DNA of 64,000 nt from Evansella sp. AB-P1 (GCF_029688925.1 NZ_JARUKY010000006.1:62001-126000); one strand, 5' to 3'. Shown: positions 1-8,173, counted from the stretch's first letter. The notes: generated from the letters alone by a model not told the origin. Translations and numbers: made by a program.

Positions 1-596
1 GAGCTAAATGCATGGTCTTCAACATCGGCCGCTATTTTGGTGACATTCTCTAATGCTTCCGCTATTTTACGAGTAGAGGTATGTGCTCCATTTGCACCTG
101 CTGCCATTTCCTCCATGTGATTTGTAATACTTTCTGACTGTTGAGCTGCTGTTCCGGAGGCTTCCCTAATTTCCTCTACAATTTCATTAGTATGATTAAA
201 GTTTTCCTGAATATCGCTAACTATTTCACGTAGATTTTCAACCATTTTTTTAAAAGATAATGTTAAAGCTTTAAGCTCATCATCGGATTTAGGGACTGAA
301 ATTTCCTCTGTCATATCCCCTTCCGCTATTTTACGAGCAGCTTTCTCTAGCCTGTTAATCGGTTTTGTTAAAAATGTAGCCCCAATATACCCTAATATTC
401 CACACCATATAACCCCTAATAGAAGAACTGTGATGGTCACCATATTTTCATTTACCCCAAGTAAAGTCCCCAAAACCTCACTTAAGTAAAACAAAAAAAA
501 TGCACTGATCCCGTACGTAATTAACGCAACAGTGCATATACCTAGTACCATCTTTTTCCGTAAACTAAATGCAAATGTAACTTTAGATTGTTCCAT
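1..596 (-). CDS. methyl-accepting chemotaxis protein, N-terminal part (C-terminus outside window)
   Basis: My own translation from the ATG at 596-594 stays open to the window edge (198 residues). It shows a short cytoplasmic start, a first membrane segment at about residues 17-45, a very short external loop, a second membrane segment at about 52-76, a HAMP region at about 77-125, and the start of a coiled methyl-accepting domain (repeated E/Q/A/T residues, motif EEMAAGA near 162-168). Chemoreceptors signal through CheW/CheA to the flagellar motor. The almost absent extracellular loop means this one probably senses through the membrane or in the cytoplasm, not through a large external ligand domain. 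An AGAAGGGA ribosome binding site precedes the start. It lies 35 bp downstream of the phosphatase gene on the same strand. Ligand unknown; the family assignment is firm. Confidence 0.9.
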   Translation of the reverse strand, partial: MEQSKVTFAFSLRKKMVLGICTVALITYGISAFFLFYLSEVLGTLLGVNENMVTITVLLLGVIWCGILGYIGATFLTKPINRLEKAARKIAEGDMTEEISVPKSDDELKALTLSFKKMVENLREIVSDIQENFNHTNEIVEEIREASGTAAQQSESITNHMEEMAAGANGAHTSTRKIAEALENVTKIAADVEDHAFS

Positions 597-631
597 ATTC
601 CCTTCTCCCCATTTCCCCAATTAAAGTTCTA

Positions 632-1291
632 CTAGTTATTTTCTTTGTCTAGTTTTTCAAAAAGCTTATCAATTGCTTCCTCTATTTCTTTTAACGTTTC
701 AGCATAAATTTCGTAGTTTCCACCGTAAGGATCCATAATATCAAAAGATGGTATTTGAGACATAAGCTCATCAATTGCTTCTTGATCTGGCTGTATTTCC
801 TTTAAAAGTTTAGCTTCAAACTCCTCTTGGTTTGATATTTCCTTATTTTCATTATATTCTTCCACTTTCCCTTGATTGTTAGCTAAAAATGTAGCTCTTT
901 TTAATTCGAGTTGTGCTATGTGGTGTTTTATCTTCTCCAACTTTTCCTTTGTCTCTTCATCATCGTAAATATATTCTTTTAGTGTAAAAATTTCATCGTT
1001 CCTCTTTGGAAATCGTTGAATAATAGCGTTTTTATGGCTTTCTGTCATCGTTAATATTACATCTGCCCATTCTAATAATTCTTCATTAATTAATTGTGAC
1101 TGATGTTCCTGTTCAATGCCTTTGTTTGCTAAAACTGCTTTAGATCCTTCAGACATCGGCATACCATTCATTACATGAATGCCAGCAGATTTCACTTCTA
1201 CATTCCGATTTGACTTTTTGTGCTTTGCGATCGCTTCCGCCAATGGACTACGACATGTGTTTCCAGTACATACGAATAAAATATTTGTCAC
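632..1291 (-). CDS. ywlE: YwlE-like low-molecular-weight phosphatase (protein-arginine phosphatase) with a long insertion
   Basis: The phosphate loop CTGNTCRS is at residues 8-15 (nucleophile Cys8, Arg14). Thr12 is at the position that in Bacillus YwlE favours phosphoarginine over phosphotyrosine. The general-acid Asp is in DPYGG at 187-191. Known family role: removal of phosphoarginine marks made by the McsB kinase, which counteracts ClpCP targeting. Bacillus YwlE is about 150 residues. Here about 65 extra, very charged, probably helical residues (roughly 110-183) separate the TLKEY segment from the catalytic Asp loop, giving 219 residues. Synteny with ywlD/ywlC supports the name. The insertion could alter substrate access, which is inference. 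Confidence 0.85.
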   Translation of the reverse strand: MTNILFVCTGNTCRSPLAEAIAKHKKSNRNVEVKSAGIHVMNGMPMSEGSKAVLANKGIEQEHQSQLINEELLEWADVILTMTESHKNAIIQRFPKRNDEIFTLKEYIYDDEETKEKLEKIKHHIAQLELKRATFLANNQGKVEEYNENKEISNQEEFEAKLLKEIQPDQEAIDELMSQIPSFDIMDPYGGNYEIYAETLKEIEEAIDKLFEKLDKENN

Positions 1292-1640
1292 TTTCTACAC
1301 TCCTCACCAACTTACTTGTTTCGGATAATTTTACCATTATGACACTGTAAATATTATTTTACCACAATTTCCAAATTGCTAATAAAATATGCTCCTCCTT
1401 GAAAATATTCCCCTTTGAAGATTTTTAAACACCACTTTTTCAATCAATTAAAGAGGAAGTTTCAATAAATCTGAACTTGGTGAAGTTGTAACCGGTTCGA
1501 TTCAGGAGCTTGAGAGAGGTTTGAGAGAGAGCTCGAACAAGGTGCTTTTGTACCCGGTTCGTTTAGACCGAGTTCAATTTGACCAGGTTCAGTTCTACCC
1601 GGTTCAATTAAGCCCGGTTCATGGTTTACCCATTTTTTGA
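1292..1640. repeat. intergenic region with a 15-bp GGTTC tandem repeat
   Basis: GGTTC (or AGTTC) recurs at 1556, 1571, 1586, 1601 and 1616, an exact 15-bp period over five units (consensus CCCGGTTCAATTAAG-like). Further diverged GGTTC/CGAAC pieces lie at 1490-1540. Read on the minus strand it gives a spurious five-residue EPG-x-x repeat in an open frame, which I do not consider a gene. A related, less regular GGTTCA-rich stretch is at 55930-56075. No promoter is evident. Confidence 0.75.
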
Positions 1641-2189
1641 CTATACTGCAAAAATGATTTTTAGGCCAAAGGCGATTAGGATTGTTCCTCCAAGCCATTC
1701 ACTATAGCCTCCAAACCAGTTCCCCATTTTTCTACCTAAAACTAAACCAAAGCATGTTAGAAGAGCACTCATCCAGCCAAAGGCTACTAGTGTAACCCAC
1801 GTTTTTGCTCCTAGCATCCCTAAGCTTAAGCCTGCAGAAAAGCTATCAATACTTACACTTAAGGAAAAAACAATAAGTCCTAAAAGACCCACCGGACTAA
1901 AAACAGATTCCCTCTCGCTTTTAAATGTGGATATAATCATCTGTGCCCCTATAAAAATAAGGACAGCTCCACCTAGAACGAAGGCAAATATTCCTATGTA
2001 CTGAGAAAGCAACTTACCTAGTAAAATGCCAATTAGAGGCATACAAACATGAAAAGCCCCTACTGTCATTCCTATGGTTGCTATATGTTTATATCGCAGG
2101 CCAACAACACCCATTCCTATTGCAAGGGAAAAAGCATCCATACTTAAGGCGAATGCCATTACTCCAATTGCCATTAGCTCTCCTACCAC
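1641..2189 (-). CDS. mntP: MntP-type manganese efflux pump (YwlD)
   Basis: A 182-residue, strongly hydrophobic protein with about six membrane segments. Conserved acidic residues lie in the segments, in the LSMDAFS motif near the N-terminus and the repeated LSVSIDSFSAG motif in the second half, as expected for the two DUF204 repeats of MntP. The family exports Mn(II) from the cytoplasm. The GTG start at 2189 follows AAGGGGTGAT. An alternative ATG at residue 6 follows GGTAGGAG, so the start is uncertain by five codons. It sits between ywlE and ywlC as in B. subtilis. No yybP-ykoY riboswitch could fit in the repeat-filled upstream region as far as I can see. Confidence 0.9.
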   Translation of the reverse strand: MVGELMAIGVMAFALSMDAFSLAIGMGVVGLRYKHIATIGMTVGAFHVCMPLIGILLGKLLSQYIGIFAFVLGGAVLIFIGAQMIISTFKSERESVFSPVGLLGLIVFSLSVSIDSFSAGLSLGMLGAKTWVTLVAFGWMSALLTCFGLVLGRKMGNWFGGYSEWLGGTILIAFGLKIIFAV

Positions 2190-2284
2190 GTGATCACCCC
2201 TTGGACTAACTATTCTACTCTATGCATGTCCTAGGAGTTTTATTTCCAATTTACTAAATGAAATAAATTTGAGGAGATTTTCAT

Positions 2285-2465
2285 GGTCTATCTTGAAAAT
2301 AAGAAGCGTTCTTGAAGCCCGGTAAGCAGGGAAAAACAAAAATGCGGGATGAATGAAGCCGATATTCTTCCCGCAAACGATGGAAAAACAAAAATGAGGT
2401 AAGAATGAAGCGGCTAGATAGAATATTTTTCATCCTTCATGGTGCAAGTCATTACTTGCATGAGA
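2285..2465 (+). repeat. module C: TGCGG/CCGCA hairpin repeat ending in the TTTTCATCC boundary motif
   Basis: Begins with CTTGAAAATAAG at 2292 and contains GCGGGATGAATGAAG...ATTCTTCCCGCAAACGATGG, the same unit as at 48.0 kb and 56.15 kb. It closes with ATTTTTCATCCTTCATGGTGCAAG, the boundary motif shared by most elements of the window. Non-coding. It is followed immediately by a module-A head that starts CCTGAAAATAGG at 2474. Confidence 0.7.
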
Positions 2466-2469
2466 GGTC

Positions 2470-2675
2470 TCCCCTGAAAATAGGCGGTTCACGAGTTGGA
2501 AGGCAGCGACTCTTGCGGAATCAGCACGAACCGAAAGTCCCCTACCATTTACTGAGTAAGTGCTAGGAAGTTAAGGCCGTGCCCCACGGTAAAGTAGACA
2601 CTGTGAAGCATGAACAGATGTCGCACTTATGCCTGTGGTGAAAGCGTCCGGAAGAAACGGATGAATCTCCTTTTT
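2470..2675 (+). repeat. module A (GC-richer interspersed element), head part
   Basis: Shares long matches with 39225-39370 (GGAATCAGC..GA, GAGTAAGTGCTAGGAAGTT, AGGCCGTGCCCCACGG) and with the inverted copy at 22190-22290 (CACTGTGAAG, GAACAGATGTCGCACTTATG). It runs straight into the 51-bp array at 2676, so array and module form one composite. Confidence 0.7.
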
Positions 2676-2900
2676 CCCTTTTGCAGGTTCATTGGCGTCC
2701 TTCTATGTGACTGCAAATCTCTTTTTCCCTTTTGCAGGTTCATTGGCGTCCTTCTATGTGACTGCAAATCTCTTTTTCCCTTTTGCAGGTTCATTGGCGT
2801 CCTTCTATGTGCCTGCAAATCTCTTTTTCCTGTTTGCAGGTTCATTGGCGTCCTTCTATGTGACTGCAAATCTCCTTTTCCTATTGCGGGAACATTGGCC
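2676..2900 (+). repeat. 51-bp palindromic tandem array, five units
   Basis: The GCAGG of the unit starts at 2683, 2734, 2785 and 2836 (exactly 51 bp apart), with a variant last unit at 2886 (GCGGGAACATTGGCCGA). Each unit reads TTTGCAGG, about 22 nt (TTCATTGGCGTCC...), then CTGCAAA and a pyrimidine stretch. The motifs are inverted repeats of one another and can pair in either register. A 51-bp unit keeps all three frames open, so long ORFs on both strands here are artefacts. Confidence 0.9.
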
Positions 2901-2904
2901 GACG

Positions 2905-3185
2905 CTTTCTTTCGTCTTCCCTGAAAATAGAACGGTTCAGGAGTGGAGGGCGACGACTCCAACGACGAGCATATATTTCACGAATAAGCTTCGAGTTGTC
3001 TCGATGCATATAACCATCAGGGTAACACTTGCAGAGGCAGAGACAGGACAATGTACTTTAGCAGTATACAAAATGTATCGTCTGGAGGTTAAAGCATTGC
3101 CCGCGTAAAGCGTTCGCCAGTAACGGATGAACCACCTTAATGAGTATTTTTCATCCCCCTTGGTGCAAAATTTCTCGTTAAATGA
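2905..3185 (+). repeat. module A, complete-looking copy
   Basis: Starts CCCTGAAAATAG (2920) and GGTTCAGGAGTGGAGGGC, and ends GAGTATTTTTCATCCCCC (about 3139-3160) with GGTGCAAAATTTCTC. The copy at 22140-22475 is its near-complete reverse complement, including CGAAGTTGTCTCGACGCATAT-like and GCAGAGGCAGAGACAGG segments. No gene. Confidence 0.75.
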
Positions 3186-3243
3186 TGCTCCTAACTAAAA
3201 TTGGGTAAGCTACGAAGAACTATTATTTAAAGGTGGTTTTTAT

Positions 3244-3810
3244 ATGACTAAGAAAGCATTATTTTACTCTGCGATTCTACTTGCCCTTTTTATTTTTACA
3301 ACGAATGGCACTAGTGTCGATGCCAAGGAATCGGAAATAAGTTTGGCAGAAAAAACAATTTCTAATTATTTCCAGGATGTTGGTGAAGAAAGATGGAGTG
3401 AAATAGGAAAATGGTTTGTTGAAGATAGAAAAAAAGATATTGAGGTGTTTTTAAGTAACGAAGAAAATGAAATAAGGAGACGTGGATTTTTTAACATTAA
3501 AAAAGCTGAGTTAGTAAAATCAAAGGAATTACCAAATGATTACGGAAAACAATTTATTCCAGGGCATTTAATTGAGGGTTATGATAATCTAAAATTTTTA
3601 TATGTAGCGGTGGATTTTGATGTGCATGAGCAAAATGAATATCACATTGATGGCATGAATTATTTTCTTGTGATTACTGTCTTAGAAGAAAAGGAATGGA
3701 AAATCGCCTTAACTCCCCACGTCCCTGTAAATACAGTTATTGATGATGGATACGGATTTGGAGACGAAGAAGAGAAAACGTACACCGAAAGAAGATTAAG
3801 CTACAGATAG
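3244..3810 (+). CDS. predicted secreted protein of unknown function
   Basis: 188 residues. The N-terminus is a signal peptide (MTKK, hydrophobic stretch to about residue 20) with a plausible cleavage site after SVDA at about residue 27. The mature part (ETISNYFQDVGEERWSEIGKWF..., YVAVDFDV, EWKIALTPHVPV) looks like an extracytoplasmic NTF2-like or DUF4829-type fold, but I do not recognise a specific family. The start follows AAAGGTGG with good spacing. It is a single gene on the plus strand inside a minus-strand neighbourhood, flanked by a repeat composite upstream and a terminator downstream, so it may be an insertion relative to B. subtilis. Existence as a gene is likely, function unknown. 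Confidence 0.7.
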   Translation: MTKKALFYSAILLALFIFTTNGTSVDAKESEISLAEKTISNYFQDVGEERWSEIGKWFVEDRKKDIEVFLSNEENEIRRRGFFNIKKAELVKSKELPNDYGKQFIPGHLIEGYDNLKFLYVAVDFDVHEQNEYHIDGMNYFLVITVLEEKEWKIALTPHVPVNTVIDDGYGFGDEEEKTYTERRLSYR

Positions 3811-3827
3811 GGAAATGAATAAATAGC

Positions 3828-3857
3828 AAAAGAGCCTAGGAGTTCCTAAGCTCTTTT
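3828..3857. terminator. bidirectional intrinsic terminator
   Basis: AAAAGAGC...TAGGA pairs with TCCTAA GCTCTTTT across a two-base loop, with A and T runs on both sides. It serves the secreted-protein gene on the plus strand and ywlC on the minus strand. Confidence 0.8.
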
Positions 3858-3858
3858 A

Positions 3859-4917
3859 CTATGCTTCAGATACTATATTTCCCCCTGCCGCTTTTCTTAA
3901 TCGATTCATAATTGCTGTTCCTAGGCCTTTTTCAGGGATGACCTGTGAAAAAATAACGTCTACTTCCTTTTCCTCAAAGCTCCGTAATGAATCGTAAAGT
4001 GCGTATGCAACGGAGGATAAGTCCTCTTTGGAACCCATTATCACTTCTTTTTTCACTGGAGAGAAACGACCTTTGTTTTCCTCAAAAATCAGCATTCCTA
4101 CTCTTTTACCTGACGCCATTGCTTCTTTCACTATTTCATTAAAAAAACGTTCACTTCCATCTACTAAAATTAACGGTGCTGTTGGTGCATAGTGAGTATA
4201 CTTCATGCCAGGAGATTTTGGTGTTGCAGCAGATTCCATCATTAAAGCGGGATCTACCTCAATTTTTCCCACAACCTCTTCCATCTCTTCCTTCGTCACA
4301 CCACCAGGTCGGAGAATGACTGGAACCTCACCTGTACAATCAACAACCGTCGACTCCACCCCAACACCAGTTGGACCTCCATCGACTATGACAGGTATTC
4401 GACCATATAAATCCTCATAAACGTGCTCTGCCTTTGTCGGACTAGGCTTACCTGACGTATTTGCACTTGGGGCTGCTAGAGGAATACCCGAAACGCGTAT
4501 TAGGGCTAAAGCAATAGGATGATCTGGCATACGAATAGCTACTGTTGGTAAGTTCGCTGTCACACCCTTTGATAAGTTCCCTTTATGCGTTAAAACGATA
4601 GTAAGTGGCCCTGGCCAAAAAGCATCCATTAATTTTGTAGCATAGTTTGGTATGTTATCCACATATTTCACAAGCTGAGACCGTTCTCCAATGTGAACAA
4701 TGAGAGGATTATCTGACGGTCTTCCTTTTGCTTGAAAAATTTTATGAATAGCCTTGTTACATAAGGCATTTCCACCTAATCCGTACACTGTTTCTGTAGG
4801 GAAAGCAACTACCTCTCCCTCCAATAATTGTTCCGCTGCTAGCATGATATTTCGATTTTCATCTATGTTTTCCACATTTTTATCCACAGTTAGTAGTTTT
4901 GTTCCATGTTGGTCCAT
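3859..4917 (-). CDS. ywlC: L-threonylcarbamoyladenylate synthase (Sua5/TsaC type, YwlC)
   Basis: 352 residues. The YrdC/TsaC catalytic domain covers about 25-210 with KGRPSDNPL at 64-72 and SANTSG at 151-156. The conserved linker SPGMKYTHYAP is at 235-245, followed by the C-terminal Sua5 domain (about 250-345). The enzyme makes threonylcarbamoyl-AMP from threonine, bicarbonate and ATP for the t6A37 modification of ANN-decoding tRNAs. The start follows a perfect AGGAGGT. The upstream region is packed with DnaA boxes, two of which are inside the first codons, so DnaA control of this gene is likely. That fits what I recall of ywlC being a DnaA target in B. subtilis. Confidence 0.95.
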   Translation of the reverse strand: MDQHGTKLLTVDKNVENIDENRNIMLAAEQLLEGEVVAFPTETVYGLGGNALCNKAIHKIFQAKGRPSDNPLIVHIGERSQLVKYVDNIPNYATKLMDAFWPGPLTIVLTHKGNLSKGVTANLPTVAIRMPDHPIALALIRVSGIPLAAPSANTSGKPSPTKAEHVYEDLYGRIPVIVDGGPTGVGVESTVVDCTGEVPVILRPGGVTKEEMEEVVGKIEVDPALMMESAATPKSPGMKYTHYAPTAPLILVDGSERFFNEIVKEAMASGKRVGMLIFEENKGRFSPVKKEVIMGSKEDLSSVAYALYDSLRSFEEKEVDVIFSQVIPEKGLGTAIMNRLRKAAGGNIVSEA

Positions 4918-5046
4918 AAATTGACCTCCTTGCTGCTATTTATTTTGCTTTGAACTTAGATGAATGTCAATAGCTTAGAGAAGGTTGTGGAAAAAGAATA
5001 GTTATCCACAAATATCAGTGGATAACCCACTCTGTTTTGTGGATAA
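4868..5046. promoter_or_regulatory. cluster of six DnaA boxes over the ywlC promoter and start
   Basis: Perfect TTATCCACA boxes lie at 4880-4888 and 5002-5010 on the plus strand and at 5038-5046 in reverse (TGTGGATAA). Near-consensus boxes are TTTTCCACA at 4868-4876, its reverse TGTGGAAAA at 4986-4994, and AGTGGATAA at 5017-5025. Six boxes in 180 bp is far above chance. Inference: DnaA-dependent regulation of ywlC, or a DnaA-titrating site. Confidence 0.8.
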
Positions 5047-5134
5047 CTGTGTGAATGACTGTTAATATATTTGCTTTTTATTAACATTACGGGGAATTTA
5101 CCCTTTGTAACTAATAATTCAGATAAGTAGCTCT

Positions 5135-5365
5135 TTTGGATTCACAGTGTCTACCATGAAAATAGAAACGATTCAGACGACCGGAAAGCATGAAATGAAA
5201 AAATGCGGTACTCTAGAAGCGTTCTAGAAGCCCGCAAAGCAGTGAAAAAAACAATTGCGGTAGTCAAGCAACTATCTAGACGACTGCAAAGCAGCAAAAC
5301 CATGAGAAGTGGTAGCATTGAAAGAGTATTTTCATCCCCCATGGCGCAAATTCATACTTCCATGG
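5135..5365 (+). repeat. compact copy of the TGAAAATA...TATTTTCATCCCCC element (module C type)
   Basis: Begins CAGTGTCTACCATGAAAATAG and ends AGAGTATTTTCATCCCCCAT followed by GGCGCAAATTC. ATGAAAATA and TATTTTCAT at the two ends are reverse complements. Inside, TGCGG...CTAGAAGCGTTCTAG...CCCGCA forms a hairpin, and GCAGTGAAAA/GCAGCAAAAC repeats match 48.1 kb. Non-coding. Confidence 0.7.
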
Positions 5366-5420
5366 AGAACTTCTTAATCGTAGGTGATTTTTGGCGCCTC
5401 TTTAGTTAGAAACTGTCACA

Positions 5421-5858
5421 CTATTGTTTTACAAAGATCGGTAAGCCTTTCCTAACATGATCTTCCACGTCTTTTAACGCTGTTAATTCTGTAGGAAGAC
5501 TATTATCATCTACCTTCTTAAAGCCTAATGGGTTTAAAAAGCTAGCATTGTTTGCAGCCAATAAGTAGGATGATGTTATTCCTTTATCTTCTGCATAATG
5601 AAGGATCGCTTCAAGGAACTCTAAAATAAACATGGTGGTTATTTTATCAGAATCGACGATTAAGGAACGGATCAAGCCTATTTTATCTGTCACTTCTTGG
5701 ATGCGAACGATCGAGACAAAATCTCCTTTATCATTTTCTGCTATAAGAAATGAGGACCAATCCCCTGTTGGTATTTGTTGATTTACTCCTGTCTTCACCA
5801 TAAAATGTTGGATTTGTAATGCATCTTCTTCCTCTGCTTTTCTTACGATAAAACTCAT
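5421..5858 (-). CDS. ywlB: GNAT-family N-acetyltransferase-like protein (YwlB)
   Basis: About 145 residues starting MSFIVRKAEEED, chosen because the ATG at 5858 follows AAAGGGTGAG with 5-nt spacing; an upstream GTG (5867) is part of that binding site. The fold follows the GNAT pattern: an opening beta strand FIVRKAEEEDALQI, central IGLIRSLIVDSD, a helix ILEFLEAILHYAEDKGI, and a final NPLGFKKVDD strand. The usual acetyl-CoA Q/RxxGxG/A loop is not clear, so activity is uncertain. It lies between ywlC and spoIIR as in B. subtilis. Substrate unknown. Confidence 0.8.
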   Translation of the reverse strand: MSFIVRKAEEEDALQIQHFMVKTGVNQQIPTGDWSSFLIAENDKGDFVSIVRIQEVTDKIGLIRSLIVDSDKITTMFILEFLEAILHYAEDKGITSSYLLAANNASFLNPLGFKKVDDNSLPTELTALKDVEDHVRKGLPIFVKQ

Positions 5859-6040
5859 ATTTCTCACCCTTTCTCAAATGATAGAGAATTAATATATTTT
5901 AGTACCAAAGCTGTGAAGCGTAGCTCTTATAAAACACACCTCAACACACCGCTTTTGCCGAATTTGCAGCTTGTACTATCATTTATATGAGAAAGGTAGA
6001 GAGATATTACTACTTTCTATTTTATTAAAAATCTACTAGA

Positions 6041-6739
6041 TTAATTCCATAATCTGTCCCAAATACTCATGACCACATCAACAATAAAGAATGATACTTT
6101 TACTTCCTCTTCGTCTGTTTTATGACCTTCCGTGTCTCCCGATTTCTCGTTACTAGTAGCATTCAGATTGTCGTTGCTAGATTCTGTCTCTTCCATTCCA
6201 TTGGTTTCGTTAGAAAGATCGTTTGTTTCATGATCTACTGCATCACCATTCGAAAAATCTAGGAAGCATAGTGGTGGGAACAGCACACACCACCAGTTAT
6301 CTCCTTGTCCATCTCCAATGGTGATTTGTACAGCCTCATACGTGCCAGCTGGATATAAACGACTTCCGTAAAGCTTTGTAGGAAAATTTGTTTCCTTCAA
6401 TGATACGTCAAATGGTTCATCGCTTCCTACTTCATCAAGCTTTTCGGCAACAATTTCATTTATTTCATCTATGTTTTCACCAATGATATCACGTGCTTCC
6501 GTTAATTCTGTTAACTCTTGTACCCACAACGTAATTTGGGCATTCACCGCATCCCGTATGTCACGTTTTACTGTTTGATCAATTGGAGTATTGCTATTTG
6601 CTAATATTCGTAATCTAATGGAATCCTCCGGGATAGCTTGTTCTTCATCTGCCTGAACTGGAAGAATAACGTGTGATTCCCAAGATAAAATAAGTATAGA
6701 TAATACCAATAAAATGTAAGTTTTTATTCTTTCGTTCAT
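6041..6739 (-). CDS. spoIIR: stage II sporulation protein R (SpoIIR)
   Basis: Start at MNERIKTY (6739) is preferred because it gives a normal signal sequence (hydrophobic YILLVLSILILSW); an in-frame extension to 6775 exists. The conserved core is RLRILANSNTPIDQTVKRDIRDAV, and LPTKLYG-like FPTKLYG, YPAGTYEAV and GDNWWCVLFPPLCFLD follow. SpoIIR is secreted from the forespore and activates the SpoIIGA protease, which processes pro-sigma-E in the mother cell. Between the FPPLCFLD block and the final VKVSFFIVDV segment is a low-complexity stretch of about 45 residues rich in N, E, D, S and T. In B. subtilis the gene is transcribed by sigma-F; I could not identify a convincing sigma-F promoter here. 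Confidence 0.95.
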   Translation of the reverse strand: MNERIKTYILLVLSILILSWESHVILPVQADEEQAIPEDSIRLRILANSNTPIDQTVKRDIRDAVNAQITLWVQELTELTEARDIIGENIDEINEIVAEKLDEVGSDEPFDVSLKETNFPTKLYGSRLYPAGTYEAVQITIGDGQGDNWWCVLFPPLCFLDFSNGDAVDHETNDLSNETNGMEETESSNDNLNATSNEKSGDTEGHKTDEEEVKVSFFIVDVVMSIWDRLWN

Positions 6740-7385
6740 GTTTAGCACCGCCCCTTCAGTCATCATTCTCGCCAACAGTTAAAACTATTAAACTTATAAA
6801 CTATCGACAATTCATGACATAGAGGTGGAGGAAGATCGTTTGAAGGTTGATGTGGTACGGTTTGGGTAGGGTAATGTTCTTATAGTTCCTAGGGAGAAAA
6901 GTACTTTTTTATTTAGGCTTTTGTATAAATGATCATTTAACCATGCTCAATGATGATTGTATAAGAGTGTACTGTTCCGATGGTGTTTTCGTTCATATGG
7001 ATTTCGGTGTTTTCCTTGTTTCGATGGGTAATGGTGTATCTTAGTGTTAACGAGGATTTTGGAATGCCGATAAGATGGTACAAGATTTTTTAAAAAATAT
7101 CTTCTATATTATAGAGCAATTGGTCAAAGGTCAAACTTAACATTCGTATTATATTCAAAATTCTAACCTCCATAATTTACTTACTTTCCATTTTTGAACA
7201 ATCGTTCCTATTCATCAAAATTTTATTTAATATATTTGATTGCCTCTGAAAAAGAGTATATCAGTAATGAAATTAGCAATAAAAGTTGAACATTCCTGAA
7301 ACATTTTTGGATTTAGAACCGTAAATAAGTACAAATAACTTTAATACAAATTATGCATATTTGTTTGTGACTTAGAGGGGGAATT
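6740..7385. other. intergenic, no gene seen
   Basis: AT-rich region between divergent spoIIR and a lipoprotein gene. Short frames only, no recognised repeat module, no strong hairpin. It should hold the promoters of both flanking genes. Confidence 0.5.
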
Positions 7386-7931
7386 ATGATGAGGTTCTTT
7401 TCTATTTTATTAGTAAGTATTTTTTTAATTACTGCTGTGGTAGGCTGCAGTAACGATATAGAAAATGAAGAAATTAAAAATCTTAACCAAAAGATTAACG
7501 AAGAAATGGATACAGAAGTTTTTTTACCTCAATTTGATGACTTAGATTTATCTTTTGCATACGTATCTTATAGTAATAATGGTGAAGCGAGAAGTGTTGA
7601 TTTACAATATAGCAAAAACACAGCAGAAGATGTTGTTGACCATATGGAATATTCAAATATTAAAATACTCTACGGTCCATACAATACAGATGTAGTATTA
7701 ATGTTTTCTTTTGATAAAAATTATGCCGACATCACCCATGTTTCAGGGGAAAGAGTCCAAGTCAATGAAGTAGAGATAGTTATTCAAGAAAATCTAGAAA
7801 CTGAATCTTTTCAATTCCATATGTTTACATACAATAATAATAGATATGTTATAGGGTATAGACTAGATTACTTCACTGAGGAAGGAGCATTAGATAGTAC
7901 AGAAGAGATTATTTACAGTATTTTCAACTAA
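7386..7931 (+). CDS. putative lipoprotein of unknown function
   Basis: 181 residues. The N-terminus is a lipoprotein signal: MMRFF, hydrophobic core, then ITAVVGC with lipid-anchored Cys at residue 21. The mature protein is acidic with a mixed alpha/beta pattern (LPQFDDLDLSFAYVSYSN, EVEIVIQENLETESFQFHMFTYNNNRYVIGYRL) that resembles surface-anchored, DUF4367-like domains, but I cannot assign it. The start follows AGAGGGGGAATT; either of two adjacent ATG codons could be used. A clear terminator follows. It stands alone on the plus strand. Confidence 0.75.
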   Translation: MMRFFSILLVSIFLITAVVGCSNDIENEEIKNLNQKINEEMDTEVFLPQFDDLDLSFAYVSYSNNGEARSVDLQYSKNTAEDVVDHMEYSNIKILYGPYNTDVVLMFSFDKNYADITHVSGERVQVNEVEIVIQENLETESFQFHMFTYNNNRYVIGYRLDYFTEEGALDSTEEIIYSIFN

Positions 7932-7957
7932 CGTTAGTTCACGAAGGTATAATAATT

Positions 7958-7992
7958 AAAGCATAGAAATTCGTAATTGCTATGCTTTTAAC
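7958..7992 (+). terminator. intrinsic terminator of the lipoprotein gene
   Basis: AAAGCATAG pairs with CTATGCTTT (7980-7988) over a 13-nt loop, followed by a T-rich run. Confidence 0.75.
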
Positions 7993-8085
7993 TTTTTCAC
8001 TATTCTAAGCTAATAGGAGATTCAAAAATAAATTAAATGGTTTTAAAGTGAATATGTTCACTTCCCACTTTACTGAACAATGAAA

Positions 8086-8113
8086 AATGAAAATAGCCCA
8101 GAAAACTGAGCCA
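8086..8113 (-). terminator. probable terminator of the prfA-prmC unit
   Basis: On the minus strand GGCTCAG, a TTTT loop and CTGGGCT form a 7-bp stem with one G-U pair, followed by ATTTTCATTTTTC. It lies 60 bp beyond the prmC stop. Confidence 0.6.
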
Positions 8114-8173
8114 TTCTACAAATACTTTATGTTATCTTTTTTAAAGATTATTATCTATTTCTCACATTAAATG

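Noticed and set aside
1462-1698. 78-codon minus-strand frame with EPG repeats
   Set aside because: It is the translation of the 15-bp GGTTC array and overlaps the mntP 3' end.
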